From Jaenimonas drosophilae (Eukaryota; Euglenozoa; Kinetoplastea; Trypanosomatida; Trypanosomatidae), in assembly GCA_030849065.1 (NCBI GenBank), contig JASAON010001651.1:1-64000 (forward strand): DNA of 64,000 nucleotides, given 5' to 3'. Below are positions 31,589-40,015 of this stretch, one piece after another. The position numbers were made by a program, and so were the translations under genes. Position 1 is the first letter of the stretch; each line of letters starts with the position of its first letter. The notes under the pieces were generated by a model. That model was not told the DNA's origin. It saw nothing but the letters and a program-made list of their open reading frames with translations, and searched no databases.

Positions 31589-33067
31589 ATGGAGCGATCA
31601 ATGATAGATGGCGATCCGTGGGATCTCTCCAAACCCGGCACTGGTTCAGCACGGGCTACGGCCATTACGCAGCTCTACTTCCGACTCATGAGTTACTCCC
31701 CTGTGGTGGTGACGCTTGCCGATGCTCTCTGCATTGTCTTTGGCGCACAGGGTGCCACCAACGAGGAGCTGCAGAGCTACTTGGGATTTTCAGAAGAGTC
31801 AGTAACAAGTGGATTAGAATCCATTCCATTGAACGTACGGTGCACCTCGGTGGAATTAAATGGTGAAGAGGATAGTGATGGCCGCCCGCAAAACCGGCCA
31901 TCATCTCCCGCGCAGAAGGAAGCTGTACGCCACTACTTGAACTACAAGCGATTGCTTCCCGTGGCCTACGCACACGTCTCTCGCGTTTTGCTGGCACTAA
32001 GTGTAACCCCGCTACCTGACAATCAGCAAACACGCGAGGCACAACAGCGCAAAGGGGGCGCCCCAAAGCGAGATGGTGATGTGGCACCATCGTCCTTCCT
32101 CCCCGCTCCTGAACCGGTGGCCACTACATCCGAAGCCACTGGTGTTGTGTTGAAGCTTTCTCCATGGATTCTGCAACGAGATGTGTCTGAGGGTATCATG
32201 TGCAGAAGCTGCCGATTCTATGTAGCGCTAGAGGAGGTGGTATGTGCCATGTGCCCCATGTGTAAGAGCCCGTTGCTCCATGGCATCATTCATGAACTCA
32301 AGCACCACATGGACTCTACCACAAGCGAGGGGGGTTCCTTGGTTACCCTGCTGCCGCAGGTGAGTCGTGCGCTTGCACAGGTGGAGCCAGCCTCCCCGAG
32401 CTCCACGACGACTACCACCGCTGCCTCCCCCTTTGCGTCCAAGACAAAGTCTTTTCCCAAGACACCCTCAATGAACACCAAGTTGGCACAGGACCCTTTT
32501 CTCCTTCAACAAGCACTCTACTTTCTCTACCTCTTCAGTTCACCCTTGGCGTGCATCAACGACCGTCGATATGTGGTGGACACCGATGACATCCTCACCG
32601 CCAGGGAGTTTGAGCTCCGCATGCAAGGAAAGGCAACTGTGGCTGACGCTTTCCGTGTACGCCATCGAAACGCAGCGAGCATTCATGTCCAGCTTCTGCC
32701 TCAGCAAACGGTGGATACGGCAAAGCTGAAGGCCAATGAGCAAAAGATGGCGAAGCGTGCTCACCTTCCACCTTGGCTTCGAGCTGCTCCGATGGTGTTT
32801 CTCGAGGGCTCCTCGTCCTCCTCCCACTCCTTTCACCCATTCACGGAAGCTACGCAGGAGTCCAAGGAGCAAGCTACCACAGGTTCGTGCACCTCCACGG
32901 CAGCGGGGCGACGCCCCCAGCCTACCACAATGAAGAAGAAGCGCGCCCGTGCTCAAGAAGATGCAATTCCCATCAATTCCACAGCCGCTTTCATCTCATC
33001 GGAGTTTTACTTCAATGACTATGACGAAGTACCACTTCCAAAGCCTGCGCCACTGCGCTGTGAGTGA
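31589..33067 (+). CDS. TFE / TFIIE-alpha-like basal transcription factor candidate
   Basis: 492 residues. Residues about 25-140 look like the extended winged helix of archaeal TFE and TFIIE-alpha: an initial helix (ITQLYFRLMSYSPVV), ALCIVFGAQGATNEELQSYLGFSEESV in the position of the usual TDEELAEELG element, and a last helix AVRHYLNYKRLLPVAYAHV matching the YYxxNY...ALxxI pattern. A zinc ribbon follows at 205-225 (C205, C208, C222, C225) with CRSCRFYVALEEVV then CPMCKSPLLHG, close to the TFE pattern CxxCxxxFxFEEA ... CPxCGxxL. Together these make a TFE-type factor likely; it would act in pre-initiation complex opening at RNA polymerase II promoters (chiefly spliced-leader RNA genes in kinetoplastids). 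The C-terminal half is low-complexity and ends in an acidic patch. Start: first ATG after the acceptor; an upstream in-frame ATG at 31496 precedes the acceptor. Confidence 0.55.
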   Translation: MERSMIDGDPWDLSKPGTGSARATAITQLYFRLMSYSPVVVTLADALCIVFGAQGATNEELQSYLGFSEESVTSGLESIPLNVRCTSVELNGEEDSDGRPQNRPSSPAQKEAVRHYLNYKRLLPVAYAHVSRVLLALSVTPLPDNQQTREAQQRKGGAPKRDGDVAPSSFLPAPEPVATTSEATGVVLKLSPWILQRDVSEGIMCRSCRFYVALEEVVCAMCPMCKSPLLHGIIHELKHHMDSTTSEGGSLVTLLPQVSRALAQVEPASPSSTTTTTAASPFASKTKSFPKTPSMNTKLAQDPFLLQQALYFLYLFSSPLACINDRRYVVDTDDILTAREFELRMQGKATVADAFRVRHRNAASIHVQLLPQQTVDTAKLKANEQKMAKRAHLPPWLRAAPMVFLEGSSSSSHSFHPFTEATQESKEQATTGSCTSTAAGRRPQPTTMKKKRARAQEDAIPINSTAAFISSEFYFNDYDEVPLPKPAPLRCE

Positions 33068-33295
33068 GGGATGCCGTACTGCTCCCGATGTTGCTTAGGT
33101 AACTACACAACAATATGTACTTGGTAGCATGTTATATATTTCATTGGAGGAGAGGGGTCAAACTACTGCTGTAAAAAGAGGCATCTATTTCTGTCTTCTC
33201 ACTTTCATCATCATCAGGTTCTTGCACCACTTCGAAGCAAATTATTCCATACGAAGTAGCATTCACAACATCATTTACACCACACGTTTTTCGGT

Positions 33296-34798
33296 ATGAG
33301 TAACGAACTTATTGAGGGCGCCATCTTGAGCGCATTGGCAGGGAGTGGCAGCGCCATCTCCTCCGATGCTCTTGCTGCTCAGCTGAAGGTGGACCATCAG
33401 GATGTGGTTGGTGCCTCCAAGTCGCTGGAGGCCGAGGGCTACATCACCTCCTCTATTCAAACCAAGACCATGTGGAAGCTTTCTCGTGAAGCCACCAGCA
33501 TCGTTGAATCTGGAAGCCCCGAATTCATTCTGTGGAACCTCCTCAGCCAAGGAGAGATGAGCCAAACCGCCATTCAGGAGAAGATGGGAAAGGAGGCCTC
33601 CGCGGTGGCCACTTCCAACGGCATGAAGGCAAAGCTCTTCAAGCTCAACAAGCGAGACAACGTTGTCTTTATGGAGCGGAACCCAGCCGTTAGCACCTAC
33701 GCTGACACAACACGGGAGTCGATTCAGCGTGTAGCCTCTGGTGGCCACGTTGATCCCAAGGAGGTGGAGACGCTCAAGAAGCGCAAGCTTGCCTCCCTAG
33801 AAACCGTGAAAGTCTTTGAGTACGCCAAGGGTCCCAACTTCGCCCCACAGCGTGCGGCCAAGGCAGCTGGCGATTTGACGAAGGAGATGCTGCAGGATGG
33901 GTCGTGGAAGACCGCCAACTTCAAGGAGTACAACCTCCAGGCGGCCGGTCTGGAAGTGGACGGCGGTCAGCTGCACCCTCTCCTCAAGGTTCGCCAGGAG
34001 TTCCGCGAAATTCTCATGGAGCTCGGCTTTCAGGAGATGCACACGCAGCACTGGGTGGAGTCCTCTTTCTGGAACTTTGATTCTCTCTTCATCCCACAAA
34101 AGCATCCCTCTCGTGATGTGCAGGATACCTTCTTCCTGTCGAAGCCCGCGACCACGACCATCGCGGACCGCGATATCGTGGAGAAGGTTCGCAACACCCA
34201 CGAGACGTACTTCCACGACACGTGGAGTGAGGCAGAAACTAGCCGCAATGTGCTCCGCACCCACACCACGGGTACCTCTGCCATTACGCTGTACCGCCTA
34301 GCACAGATGTCTCCACGTGACCCTGCAACCGGCAAGCTTCAGTTCCGTCCTGGACGTTATTACAGTATTGATCGTGTTTTTCGTAATGAAGGCATGGACC
34401 GAACCCACCTCTGTGAGTTCCACCAGGTCGAGGGCTTCGTCGTGGACCGTAACATCTCCCTTGCCAAGATGATGCACACCTTCGATTGCTTCTTCCGCCG
34501 CATTGGCGTGTCGCAGCTCCGCTTCAAGCCAGCCTTCAACCCCTACACAGAGCCCTCGATGGAGATCTTTGGTTTCCACACGGGTCTGAACAAGTGGATT
34601 GAGGTGGGTAACAGCGGGTTGTTCCGACCGGAGCTGCTGAAGCCCCTGGGCTTTGATGAGGAAGTCTCGGTGATGGCCTGGGGTCTCTCACTGGAGCGAC
34701 CCACCATGATCAAGTACGGCCTCAATAGCATCCACGAGCTGTTCGGCCACCGCGTGGATCTCAAGTTCATCAAGCGCTCAGCTATTGCGCGCTTCTAA
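33296..34798 (+). CDS. FARSA: cytosolic phenylalanyl-tRNA synthetase, alpha subunit
   Basis: 500 residues, the usual length of eukaryotic PheRS alpha. The N-terminal 150 residues carry the winged-helix repeats of the cytosolic enzyme (LIEGAILSALAGSGSAIS, ALAAQLKVDHQDVVGASKSLEAEGYI). The class II catalytic core follows, with motif 2 FRNEGMDRTHLCEFHQVEG (R363 on) and motif 3 GLSLERPTMIKYG near the C-terminus. With the beta subunit (not in this window) it forms the heterotetramer charging tRNA-Phe. Codon use is moderately GC3-rich. The acceptor is probably the AG at 33216-33217 after a pyrimidine tract; no ATG intervenes. Confidence 0.95.
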   Translation: MSNELIEGAILSALAGSGSAISSDALAAQLKVDHQDVVGASKSLEAEGYITSSIQTKTMWKLSREATSIVESGSPEFILWNLLSQGEMSQTAIQEKMGKEASAVATSNGMKAKLFKLNKRDNVVFMERNPAVSTYADTTRESIQRVASGGHVDPKEVETLKKRKLASLETVKVFEYAKGPNFAPQRAAKAAGDLTKEMLQDGSWKTANFKEYNLQAAGLEVDGGQLHPLLKVRQEFREILMELGFQEMHTQHWVESSFWNFDSLFIPQKHPSRDVQDTFFLSKPATTTIADRDIVEKVRNTHETYFHDTWSEAETSRNVLRTHTTGTSAITLYRLAQMSPRDPATGKLQFRPGRYYSIDRVFRNEGMDRTHLCEFHQVEGFVVDRNISLAKMMHTFDCFFRRIGVSQLRFKPAFNPYTEPSMEIFGFHTGLNKWIEVGNSGLFRPELLKPLGFDEEVSVMAWGLSLERPTMIKYGLNSIHELFGHRVDLKFIKRSAIARF

Positions 34799-35268
34799 GC
34801 CCGTCTTTACAAACAAAGAGACGGGTAGTATTTTTCACCCCTCTGACCTTCCGACATAGACAAGTAGTTAGCCGAGGAGCACGATGCCAAATGGAGAGAG
34901 AAAACAAAGATGGCGTACGTGCATACTACGGGAAGCACCTCCGCGGCCTAAGTGTTGAAGAATTGAGGCTGTGCCGTCACACAAGATGCCCACCCACAAT
35001 GAATATCAATTTCGGTGCCTGACGGAACAGTAGGTCAGGACTGTATTGTAATGAATCAATTGGTAAAGGTGGCGTTACTATCCTAAGTCATTCTGTGGAA
35101 TCCACTGCCAGCGCCAGGGGTGGGGGGAAGCGAGTACTTCCCACGTTGGCCAGCCTACAATGTACAAGTCATAAGTGTCTCTTCTCTGTCAATCAATTTC
35201 TCTTTCTCCTTCATTTCACACACCTCGTTTTGCTCATGTAGCTGTGTCATACACGAAGCACTTTCAGG
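34799..35268 (+). other. intergenic region and 5' UTR of the eL20 gene
   Basis: No coding signal. A CT-rich tract (about 35173-35215) followed by an AG at 35240-35241 is a strong acceptor, leaving a 27-base 5' UTR. A second AG at 35266-35267 abuts the ATG. Confidence 0.55.
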
Positions 35269-35808
35269 ATGGTCAAGCCTCATCTCCGTCACTACGAGGT
35301 CGTTGGTCGCGAGACCCCCTCTGAGAAGACCCCCGAGCCCACGGTCTACAAGTTTGAGGTGTTCGCCCCCAACTTCGTCGTGGCCAAGAGCCGCTTCTGG
35401 CGCATGATGCGCATCAAGAACAAGGTCAAGTCGACCCACGGTGATGTGCTCTCCTGCAAGACCGTGAAGGATGCCAAGCTGGTTGCCCGCAACTACCTGG
35501 TTGATATCGCGTACTACAGCCAGCGCTGCGGCTACACCCGCATGCAGAAGGAGTTCCGTGACGTCTCCAAGACCGGCGCCGTGAGCCAGGCCTACCACGA
35601 CCTCGCCTCCCGTCACCGCGCTCGCTACCACAACGTGGAGCTGCTCGGCGTGAAGAGCATCCCCAACCACGAGGTGAAGCGCCTGAACATCGTCCAGTAC
35701 CACGCCCCGACCCTCTCCTTCCCGCTTCTTCAGCGTCGCGCCAAGGCCGCCCGCAAGGACCGCGCCATCTTCGTCAAGAAGAACACCAAGCGCGCTGTGG
35801 TTGCGTAA
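35269..35808 (+). CDS. RPL18A: 60S ribosomal protein eL20 (L18a)
   Basis: 179 residues, full length for the family. Diagnostic segments are HYEVVGRETPSEK at the N-terminus, FEVFAPNFVVAKSRFW, YYSQRCGYTRMQKEFRDVS, TGAVSQAYHDLASRHRARYHNVEL and FPLLQRRAKAARKDRAIF near the end. It is a structural component of the large ribosomal subunit. Codons are almost all C- or G-ending, the strongest bias in the window, as expected of a highly expressed gene. There is a single copy here; trypanosomatid ribosomal genes are often tandem, but no second copy is seen. Confidence 0.95.
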   Translation: MVKPHLRHYEVVGRETPSEKTPEPTVYKFEVFAPNFVVAKSRFWRMMRIKNKVKSTHGDVLSCKTVKDAKLVARNYLVDIAYYSQRCGYTRMQKEFRDVSKTGAVSQAYHDLASRHRARYHNVELLGVKSIPNHEVKRLNIVQYHAPTLSFPLLQRRAKAARKDRAIFVKKNTKRAVVA

Positions 35809-36019
35809 GCGTGAGTGTATACAGCATTCTTCTTTCATTTTGATACCTAATCTCTACCAACGGCAGCTCATTCATGTACATGGTACTACATGTTGTAATG
35901 ATCCTTATGTGTATCTCCATCCACGTTCTTCTTGCATTCCTTCTTTCTATGTTCAAGTCTGGTGACCCCACACTCTTCTCATTTTCAAATTCTCGTATCG
36001 GAAGTTTGGAGCACTACGC

Positions 36020-37183
36020 ATGGCTCCAGCATCAATTCCTTCTGGGAAGGTGTGGCTGAACGCCGACGCCCCTGAGGATGAGTACGTCCTCCTGTCCAAT
36101 CAGCCAGTGTCCAAGAAGAAGCCGGGAACGGTGCGGTTTTGGGTGGATGGCTGCTTCGACATGCTTCATTTCGGTCACGCCAACGCTATTCGTCAGGCCG
36201 CCTGCTTGTGCACGGAGGTTTTTGTTGGTTGCCACTCGGACGAGGAGGTGATTAAGTTCAAGGGGCCACCCATCATGCATGATGAAGAGCGCTATGAAGC
36301 ACTTCGTTCGTGTAAGTGGGTGCACTTTGTGGTGGAGAATGCTCCCTACTGCACTCGCCTCAAGGATATGGATCGTTTTGAGATTGATTATGTGGTTCAT
36401 GGTGACGACATCTCTGTTGGCCTGGATGGCCGCAACTCCTATCAGGAGATTATCGATGCCGGACGTCTGAAGGTTGTCAAGCGAACCGAGGGCATCTCTA
36501 CGACGGACTTGGTGGGACGCATGCTTCTTTGCACCAAGAACCACATGCTGAATTCTCAGGACGTACGCATTGAGGCAGATGCCAATGAACCTCCTGTAGC
36601 TCACTACCTGACTACCTCCAGGAAGATTGCTCAGTTCAGCAACAACTCTGCTCCAAAGCCTAATGAAACGGTCGTGTATGTTGATGGTACATTTGATTTG
36701 TTCCATGTTGGCCACATTAGCGTCCTTAAGAAGGCGCGCGAGCTTGGCCACTATGTCATTGCCGGTATCTTTGAAGACTCCTTGGTGAACACCGCGAAGG
36801 GAAAGAACTATCCCATCATGAACCTGAATGAACGCGTCCTTGGAGTCCTTTCGTGCAGGTATGTAGATGAGGTGGTCATGGGTGTACCCTATGTTGTTAC
36901 AAAGGAACTCCTTGATTCACTTCAAGTAAGTCTCGTTGTGGGCGGTAAGCGCTGTGATGAGGTGTCCAACGCCGAGTTTGCTGATCCCTATGCCCTGCCC
37001 AAGTCCTTGGGCATCTATCGTGAAGTGGAGTCTGGATCTGTGCTGACAACAGATGCGCTCATTGAGCGGGTTGTAGACAATCGTCGCGCCTACCTAAAGC
37101 GGCAGGCGGAGAAGAAGTCGAAGGATAAGCATGCCGAAGAAAACAAGCCCAAGGAGTACCAGCATGTACAGGAGGTCTGCTAG
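36020..37183 (+). CDS. ECT: ethanolamine-phosphate cytidylyltransferase
   Basis: 387 residues with two tandem cytidylyltransferase folds, the mark of ECT/PCYT2 as opposed to choline-phosphate cytidylyltransferase. The first domain (about 39-165) has WVDGCFDMLHFGHANA with HxGH at H50 and H53, and RTEGISTTDLVGRML (R155 on). The second (about 217-345) has YVDGTFDLFHVGHISVL with HxGH at H229 and H232, and VVGGKRCDE; its equivalent of the RTEGIST element is replaced (ESGSVLTTDALIERV), as in other ECTs. The enzyme makes CDP-ethanolamine from phosphoethanolamine and CTP, the controlling step of the Kennedy pathway to phosphatidylethanolamine, in the cytosol. A Lys/Glu-rich tail (350-387) is lineage-specific. 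Confidence 0.93.
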   Translation: MAPASIPSGKVWLNADAPEDEYVLLSNQPVSKKKPGTVRFWVDGCFDMLHFGHANAIRQAACLCTEVFVGCHSDEEVIKFKGPPIMHDEERYEALRSCKWVHFVVENAPYCTRLKDMDRFEIDYVVHGDDISVGLDGRNSYQEIIDAGRLKVVKRTEGISTTDLVGRMLLCTKNHMLNSQDVRIEADANEPPVAHYLTTSRKIAQFSNNSAPKPNETVVYVDGTFDLFHVGHISVLKKARELGHYVIAGIFEDSLVNTAKGKNYPIMNLNERVLGVLSCRYVDEVVMGVPYVVTKELLDSLQVSLVVGGKRCDEVSNAEFADPYALPKSLGIYREVESGSVLTTDALIERVVDNRRAYLKRQAEKKSKDKHAEENKPKEYQHVQEVC

Positions 37184-37585
37184 TCACAATACTCTGGATG
37201 GATGCCTACAACAATTCTCTTCTGTCTGGCTCAGGTATGGCTATCAAACACCACGCACCGGCAGCTATGGTAGCCGTTGATTTTGAACTTGATACCCTCC
37301 CGATGTCTTGTCTCCACGTCCAATTTTTGTTTTTTGGGATGCTGATGGCGTGCTGCGTGGTCTTCCTGTGTACTCCTTCATAATGATCCCAGGCGTGCAT
37401 GTTTCAACATGATTTTCCAAAACACCGCAGTCGGGGGTAGGTGCTGCACATGACCTAGTGAATGCTCGAATCATTGCACAACACCTCACGACCATCTCAT
37501 CAAACTGCGTTACTGTTTGTATCTTCTTACTTATTCCTTATTTTTTTCTCTGTACGTAGTTACTGACAGGAAGGTTTCACAGAGG
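37184..37585 (+). other. intergenic region
   Basis: No coding signal. A pyrimidine tract at about 37520-37550 ends in an AG at 37558-37559, a good acceptor for the next gene. The longest open frame begins upstream of this at a TTG and is not expected to be translated there. Confidence 0.5.
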
Positions 37586-38398
37586 ATGTCTTCCTATGAT
37601 GTGGGCGTGTACTTGCCGTTTGCCGACCAGCCTGTACCCACCAAATACAATACACGTGCCCGGGAGTTGGTGATGAAAAACTTGATAAACACGCCCACAC
37701 CATCCGCGAAACAAGCAGAAGAAGCATGTATGGCAACCCAACGCCAACGAGCTCATGACTTCAAGCAGCAGCGGGACGAGATGAATGTCTTGCGCAAACG
37801 AATCAGCTCCATAAACTACTCCCAGCGGCCCGTGACGTCATCTCCCATTTCGGGCACCGTGCGTCCTAACGCTAGTGCATGGAGTTCAATTGGCTACTTC
37901 CTTCCTTTGCCTTCTCCATCACCTCTCATGCCTGTGTCAGCTGGGTATAAGCGTCCGAGAGAGGAAGCAGGCGCGGACTTTCCATCACAACCAAGTCGTG
38001 GCCCAACTCCTTCACCACCATCTACTCAAGCTGGGATGCCAAGTGAGGCGCTGTACTTTGAATCTTTGGTGACGCAGAAAATTGCCACCTCCACATATAT
38101 GGAGTATGCCTCTCCATTGTGGGAAGTAGAACAGGAACTGCGCACCATGCAAATGGTTCTGCGCTCTGCAGTCCAATGGCGCTGCCGTGCTGAAGAAATT
38201 ACGGCGCTTCGTACACTGGAGCAAAGGGTACATCGCGAGGTGGAGGTGGGGTGTCGCCGGCGCGCAGCTCAGCTCCGCGGCAAGATTGAGGCCATGGAGG
38301 AAGCCTTACGCCATGGTGCGGACCACGTGAGTCGTCCAGCCAAGTCAGCCACCCGTTCACCTGGTTCATTTACGGCATTGTTGTTGGCTGATATGTAA
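37586..38398 (+). CDS. SPF27/BCAS2-like spliceosome protein candidate
   Basis: 270 residues. The N-terminal segment VYLPFADQPVPTKYNTRARELV recalls the conserved ALPYFDQGYE...REAAxALVEEE start of BCAS2/SPF27. The C-terminal half (about 155-250) is a long helical coiled-coil region (YMEYASPLWEVEQELRTM ... RRAAQLRGKIEAMEEAL) in the same place as the BCAS2 helices. The middle is Ser/Pro-rich and lacks structure. SPF27 is part of the PRP19 complex, which activates the spliceosome and in trypanosomes is needed for trans-splicing. The resemblance is weak and rests on layout plus the N-terminal motif. It could equally be an unrelated coiled-coil protein. Start: first ATG after the acceptor at 37558-37559. 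Confidence 0.5.
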   Translation: MSSYDVGVYLPFADQPVPTKYNTRARELVMKNLINTPTPSAKQAEEACMATQRQRAHDFKQQRDEMNVLRKRISSINYSQRPVTSSPISGTVRPNASAWSSIGYFLPLPSPSPLMPVSAGYKRPREEAGADFPSQPSRGPTPSPPSTQAGMPSEALYFESLVTQKIATSTYMEYASPLWEVEQELRTMQMVLRSAVQWRCRAEEITALRTLEQRVHREVEVGCRRRAAQLRGKIEAMEEALRHGADHVSRPAKSATRSPGSFTALLLADM

Positions 38399-38601
38399 TC
38401 GGCCACACTTCATATATTTTCTGTGGTGTACACGATGAAGATAGTTGTTAAGTTAACAACGCTGTGTGAATTATGCGTGCCATCATTTTCTGCCCTGTTT
38501 CTCTCTTTCCCTTTGACCTTTGTTTTTTTTGCAGAACATCTTGTCGTGAAGTACCCCCTTCTGTTATTGTCTTCATCTCACAGAAGAAGAGCATTAAGCA
38601 A

Positions 38602-39633
38602 ATGGCACATCAGGACCTTACATTTATCAACAGCAGAGGTGAGCCGTTCCGCCTCTCCGTTTTTGGTCCACCTTCGGCAGCCATGTCTGCAATGGAGGAG
38701 CCACTTCCTGTGCTTTTGTGCCTCCACGGAGCAGGTATGTCGCGGCACTGTTTCTTCCGTCTCGGTGAATTCTTTTTATCGCCTACGCCTCCATCTCCGC
38801 CATCTGCCACGGAGGGTGTGGGAGCACCATCCTCTCGCCCACCTCCATTTCCTATTGGGGGTACTGTAGCACCACCAGACCCGCAATCAGATTCTATGCG
38901 CGCTATCGTCATCACCATGGACCTACGCTGTCATGGCGAATCCACCTTCAATGGTGGTGAGGCACAACTTTCTTTGGAGGTGATGGTGCAGGATTTCCGA
39001 GATGTACTTCTCTTTGTTCAACGAGACTTGTACCCACAGAGTGCCATCTTCGTGCTGGGCCACTCCCTTGGTGGCTCCATTGTTGCGCATGGGCTCCAGG
39101 GGATCAAGGGTGTCAGTGGGGTTGTACTGCTGGATATTGTGGAAGGCACAGCCAAGCTTTTTGTGCAACACATGGCTGAGTTCCTCAAGCGCAGACCACA
39201 GTCGTTTGCATCGGTGGAGGACGCAACAACGTGGATGCTCACGAGTGGCGGGATGCGCAATCGAGATGGTGCCAATGCTTCGGTGCCATCATTGCTGCGC
39301 TCCACTGGGGGGAGGTTTGAGTGGAAGACCAACTTACATCTCATGGAAGGGGTGTGGGGTGGTTGGTTCGAGGGCCTTGACGAGGCTTTCCTCCAGCTGG
39401 GCTACCCAAAGATGCTGTGTCTCGCGGATGCCGAACGACTCGACAAAACGTTGACAGTTGGGCAGATGCAGGGCAAGTTTCAGCTGGAGATTATTGGCAA
39501 CAACTGTGGGCACTACGTCATGGATGACGCCACAGCTGTTCTTGGTGCAAAGCTACAACGATTTATGTTTCGAATCACGGTCCTTGCCGCCAAGCTCAAG
39601 AAGGGATTGATTCCTGGAATGAAGCCTGTATGA
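38602..39633 (+). CDS. PPME1: protein phosphatase methylesterase 1 (PME-1)
   Basis: 343 residues, alpha/beta hydrolase fold. The nucleophile is in GHSLGGS (S155); the acid is probably D276 in LADAERLDK and the base H304 in CGHYVMDD. Family-specific blocks are DLRCHGES, VVLLDIVEGTA, LKRRPQSFASVEDATTWM, WDGWF-like GVWGGWFEGL, and LDKTLTVGQMQGKFQ. PME-1 removes the methyl ester from the C-terminal Leu of the PP2A catalytic subunit. A Pro-rich insertion (about residues 60-95) separates the second strand from the ITMDLRCHGE strand and is longer than I expect for the family. The open frame extends upstream to an ATG at 38473, but a pyrimidine tract with AGs at 38533 and 38582-38583 lies inside it, so 38602 is preferred. 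Confidence 0.9.
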   Translation: MAHQDLTFINSRGEPFRLSVFGPPSAAMSAMEEPLPVLLCLHGAGMSRHCFFRLGEFFLSPTPPSPPSATEGVGAPSSRPPPFPIGGTVAPPDPQSDSMRAIVITMDLRCHGESTFNGGEAQLSLEVMVQDFRDVLLFVQRDLYPQSAIFVLGHSLGGSIVAHGLQGIKGVSGVVLLDIVEGTAKLFVQHMAEFLKRRPQSFASVEDATTWMLTSGGMRNRDGANASVPSLLRSTGGRFEWKTNLHLMEGVWGGWFEGLDEAFLQLGYPKMLCLADAERLDKTLTVGQMQGKFQLEIIGNNCGHYVMDDATAVLGAKLQRFMFRITVLAAKLKKGLIPGMKPV

Positions 39634-39989
39634 TGTGTGCACTGCTGACGTGATTGTATCTTTGTTCAGACTCTGGCGGAGATGTTTTCTTACAGTTGCT
39701 TGTGTATATGCGTGGTTGGAGATATCATATCTCTTTCTTGCATCACAATGTGACGGATTGTTTGATCATTGGGAGCTTGCACCATTGTGGGTGATTGCTC
39801 TTTCCATGATTGTTGGACCGTTGTGTGGTCTCACGAATCATGTGCAAATATCCTCACTTCTTTTTTTATTTTTGTTTATATCAAACCCTCTCATCAAACC
39901 AAATAAAACATAGTTTCTCGGAGCCCTGACCGACAAGGAGTGGCGACGACCCTCTTCTCCATTGGCAACTGTGCTCGACATGAGTAACC
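39634..39989 (+). other. intergenic region and 5' UTR of the V-ATPase subunit a gene
   Basis: No gene is seen. A T-rich tract (about 39858-39880) and an AG at 39912-39913 fit an acceptor. The resulting leader contains an upstream ATG at 39980. Confidence 0.45.
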
Positions 39990-40015
39990 ATGGGCACACA
40001 CAAGGAACATTGTAG
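39980..40015 (+). promoter_or_regulatory. short upstream ORF overlapping the V-ATPase subunit a start
   Basis: ATG at 39980 opens an 11-codon frame closing with TAG at 40013-40015, crossing the main ATG at 39990 in the +1 relation. It would be the first ATG if the AG near 39913 is the acceptor. The arrangement (start 10 bases upstream, stop just inside the gene) is the same as at 9959. Confidence 0.35.

Noticed and set aside
38473..38601. 43-residue N-terminal extension of PME-1
   Set aside because: It spans pyrimidine tracts and two acceptor-like AGs, and PME-1 homology begins after 38602.
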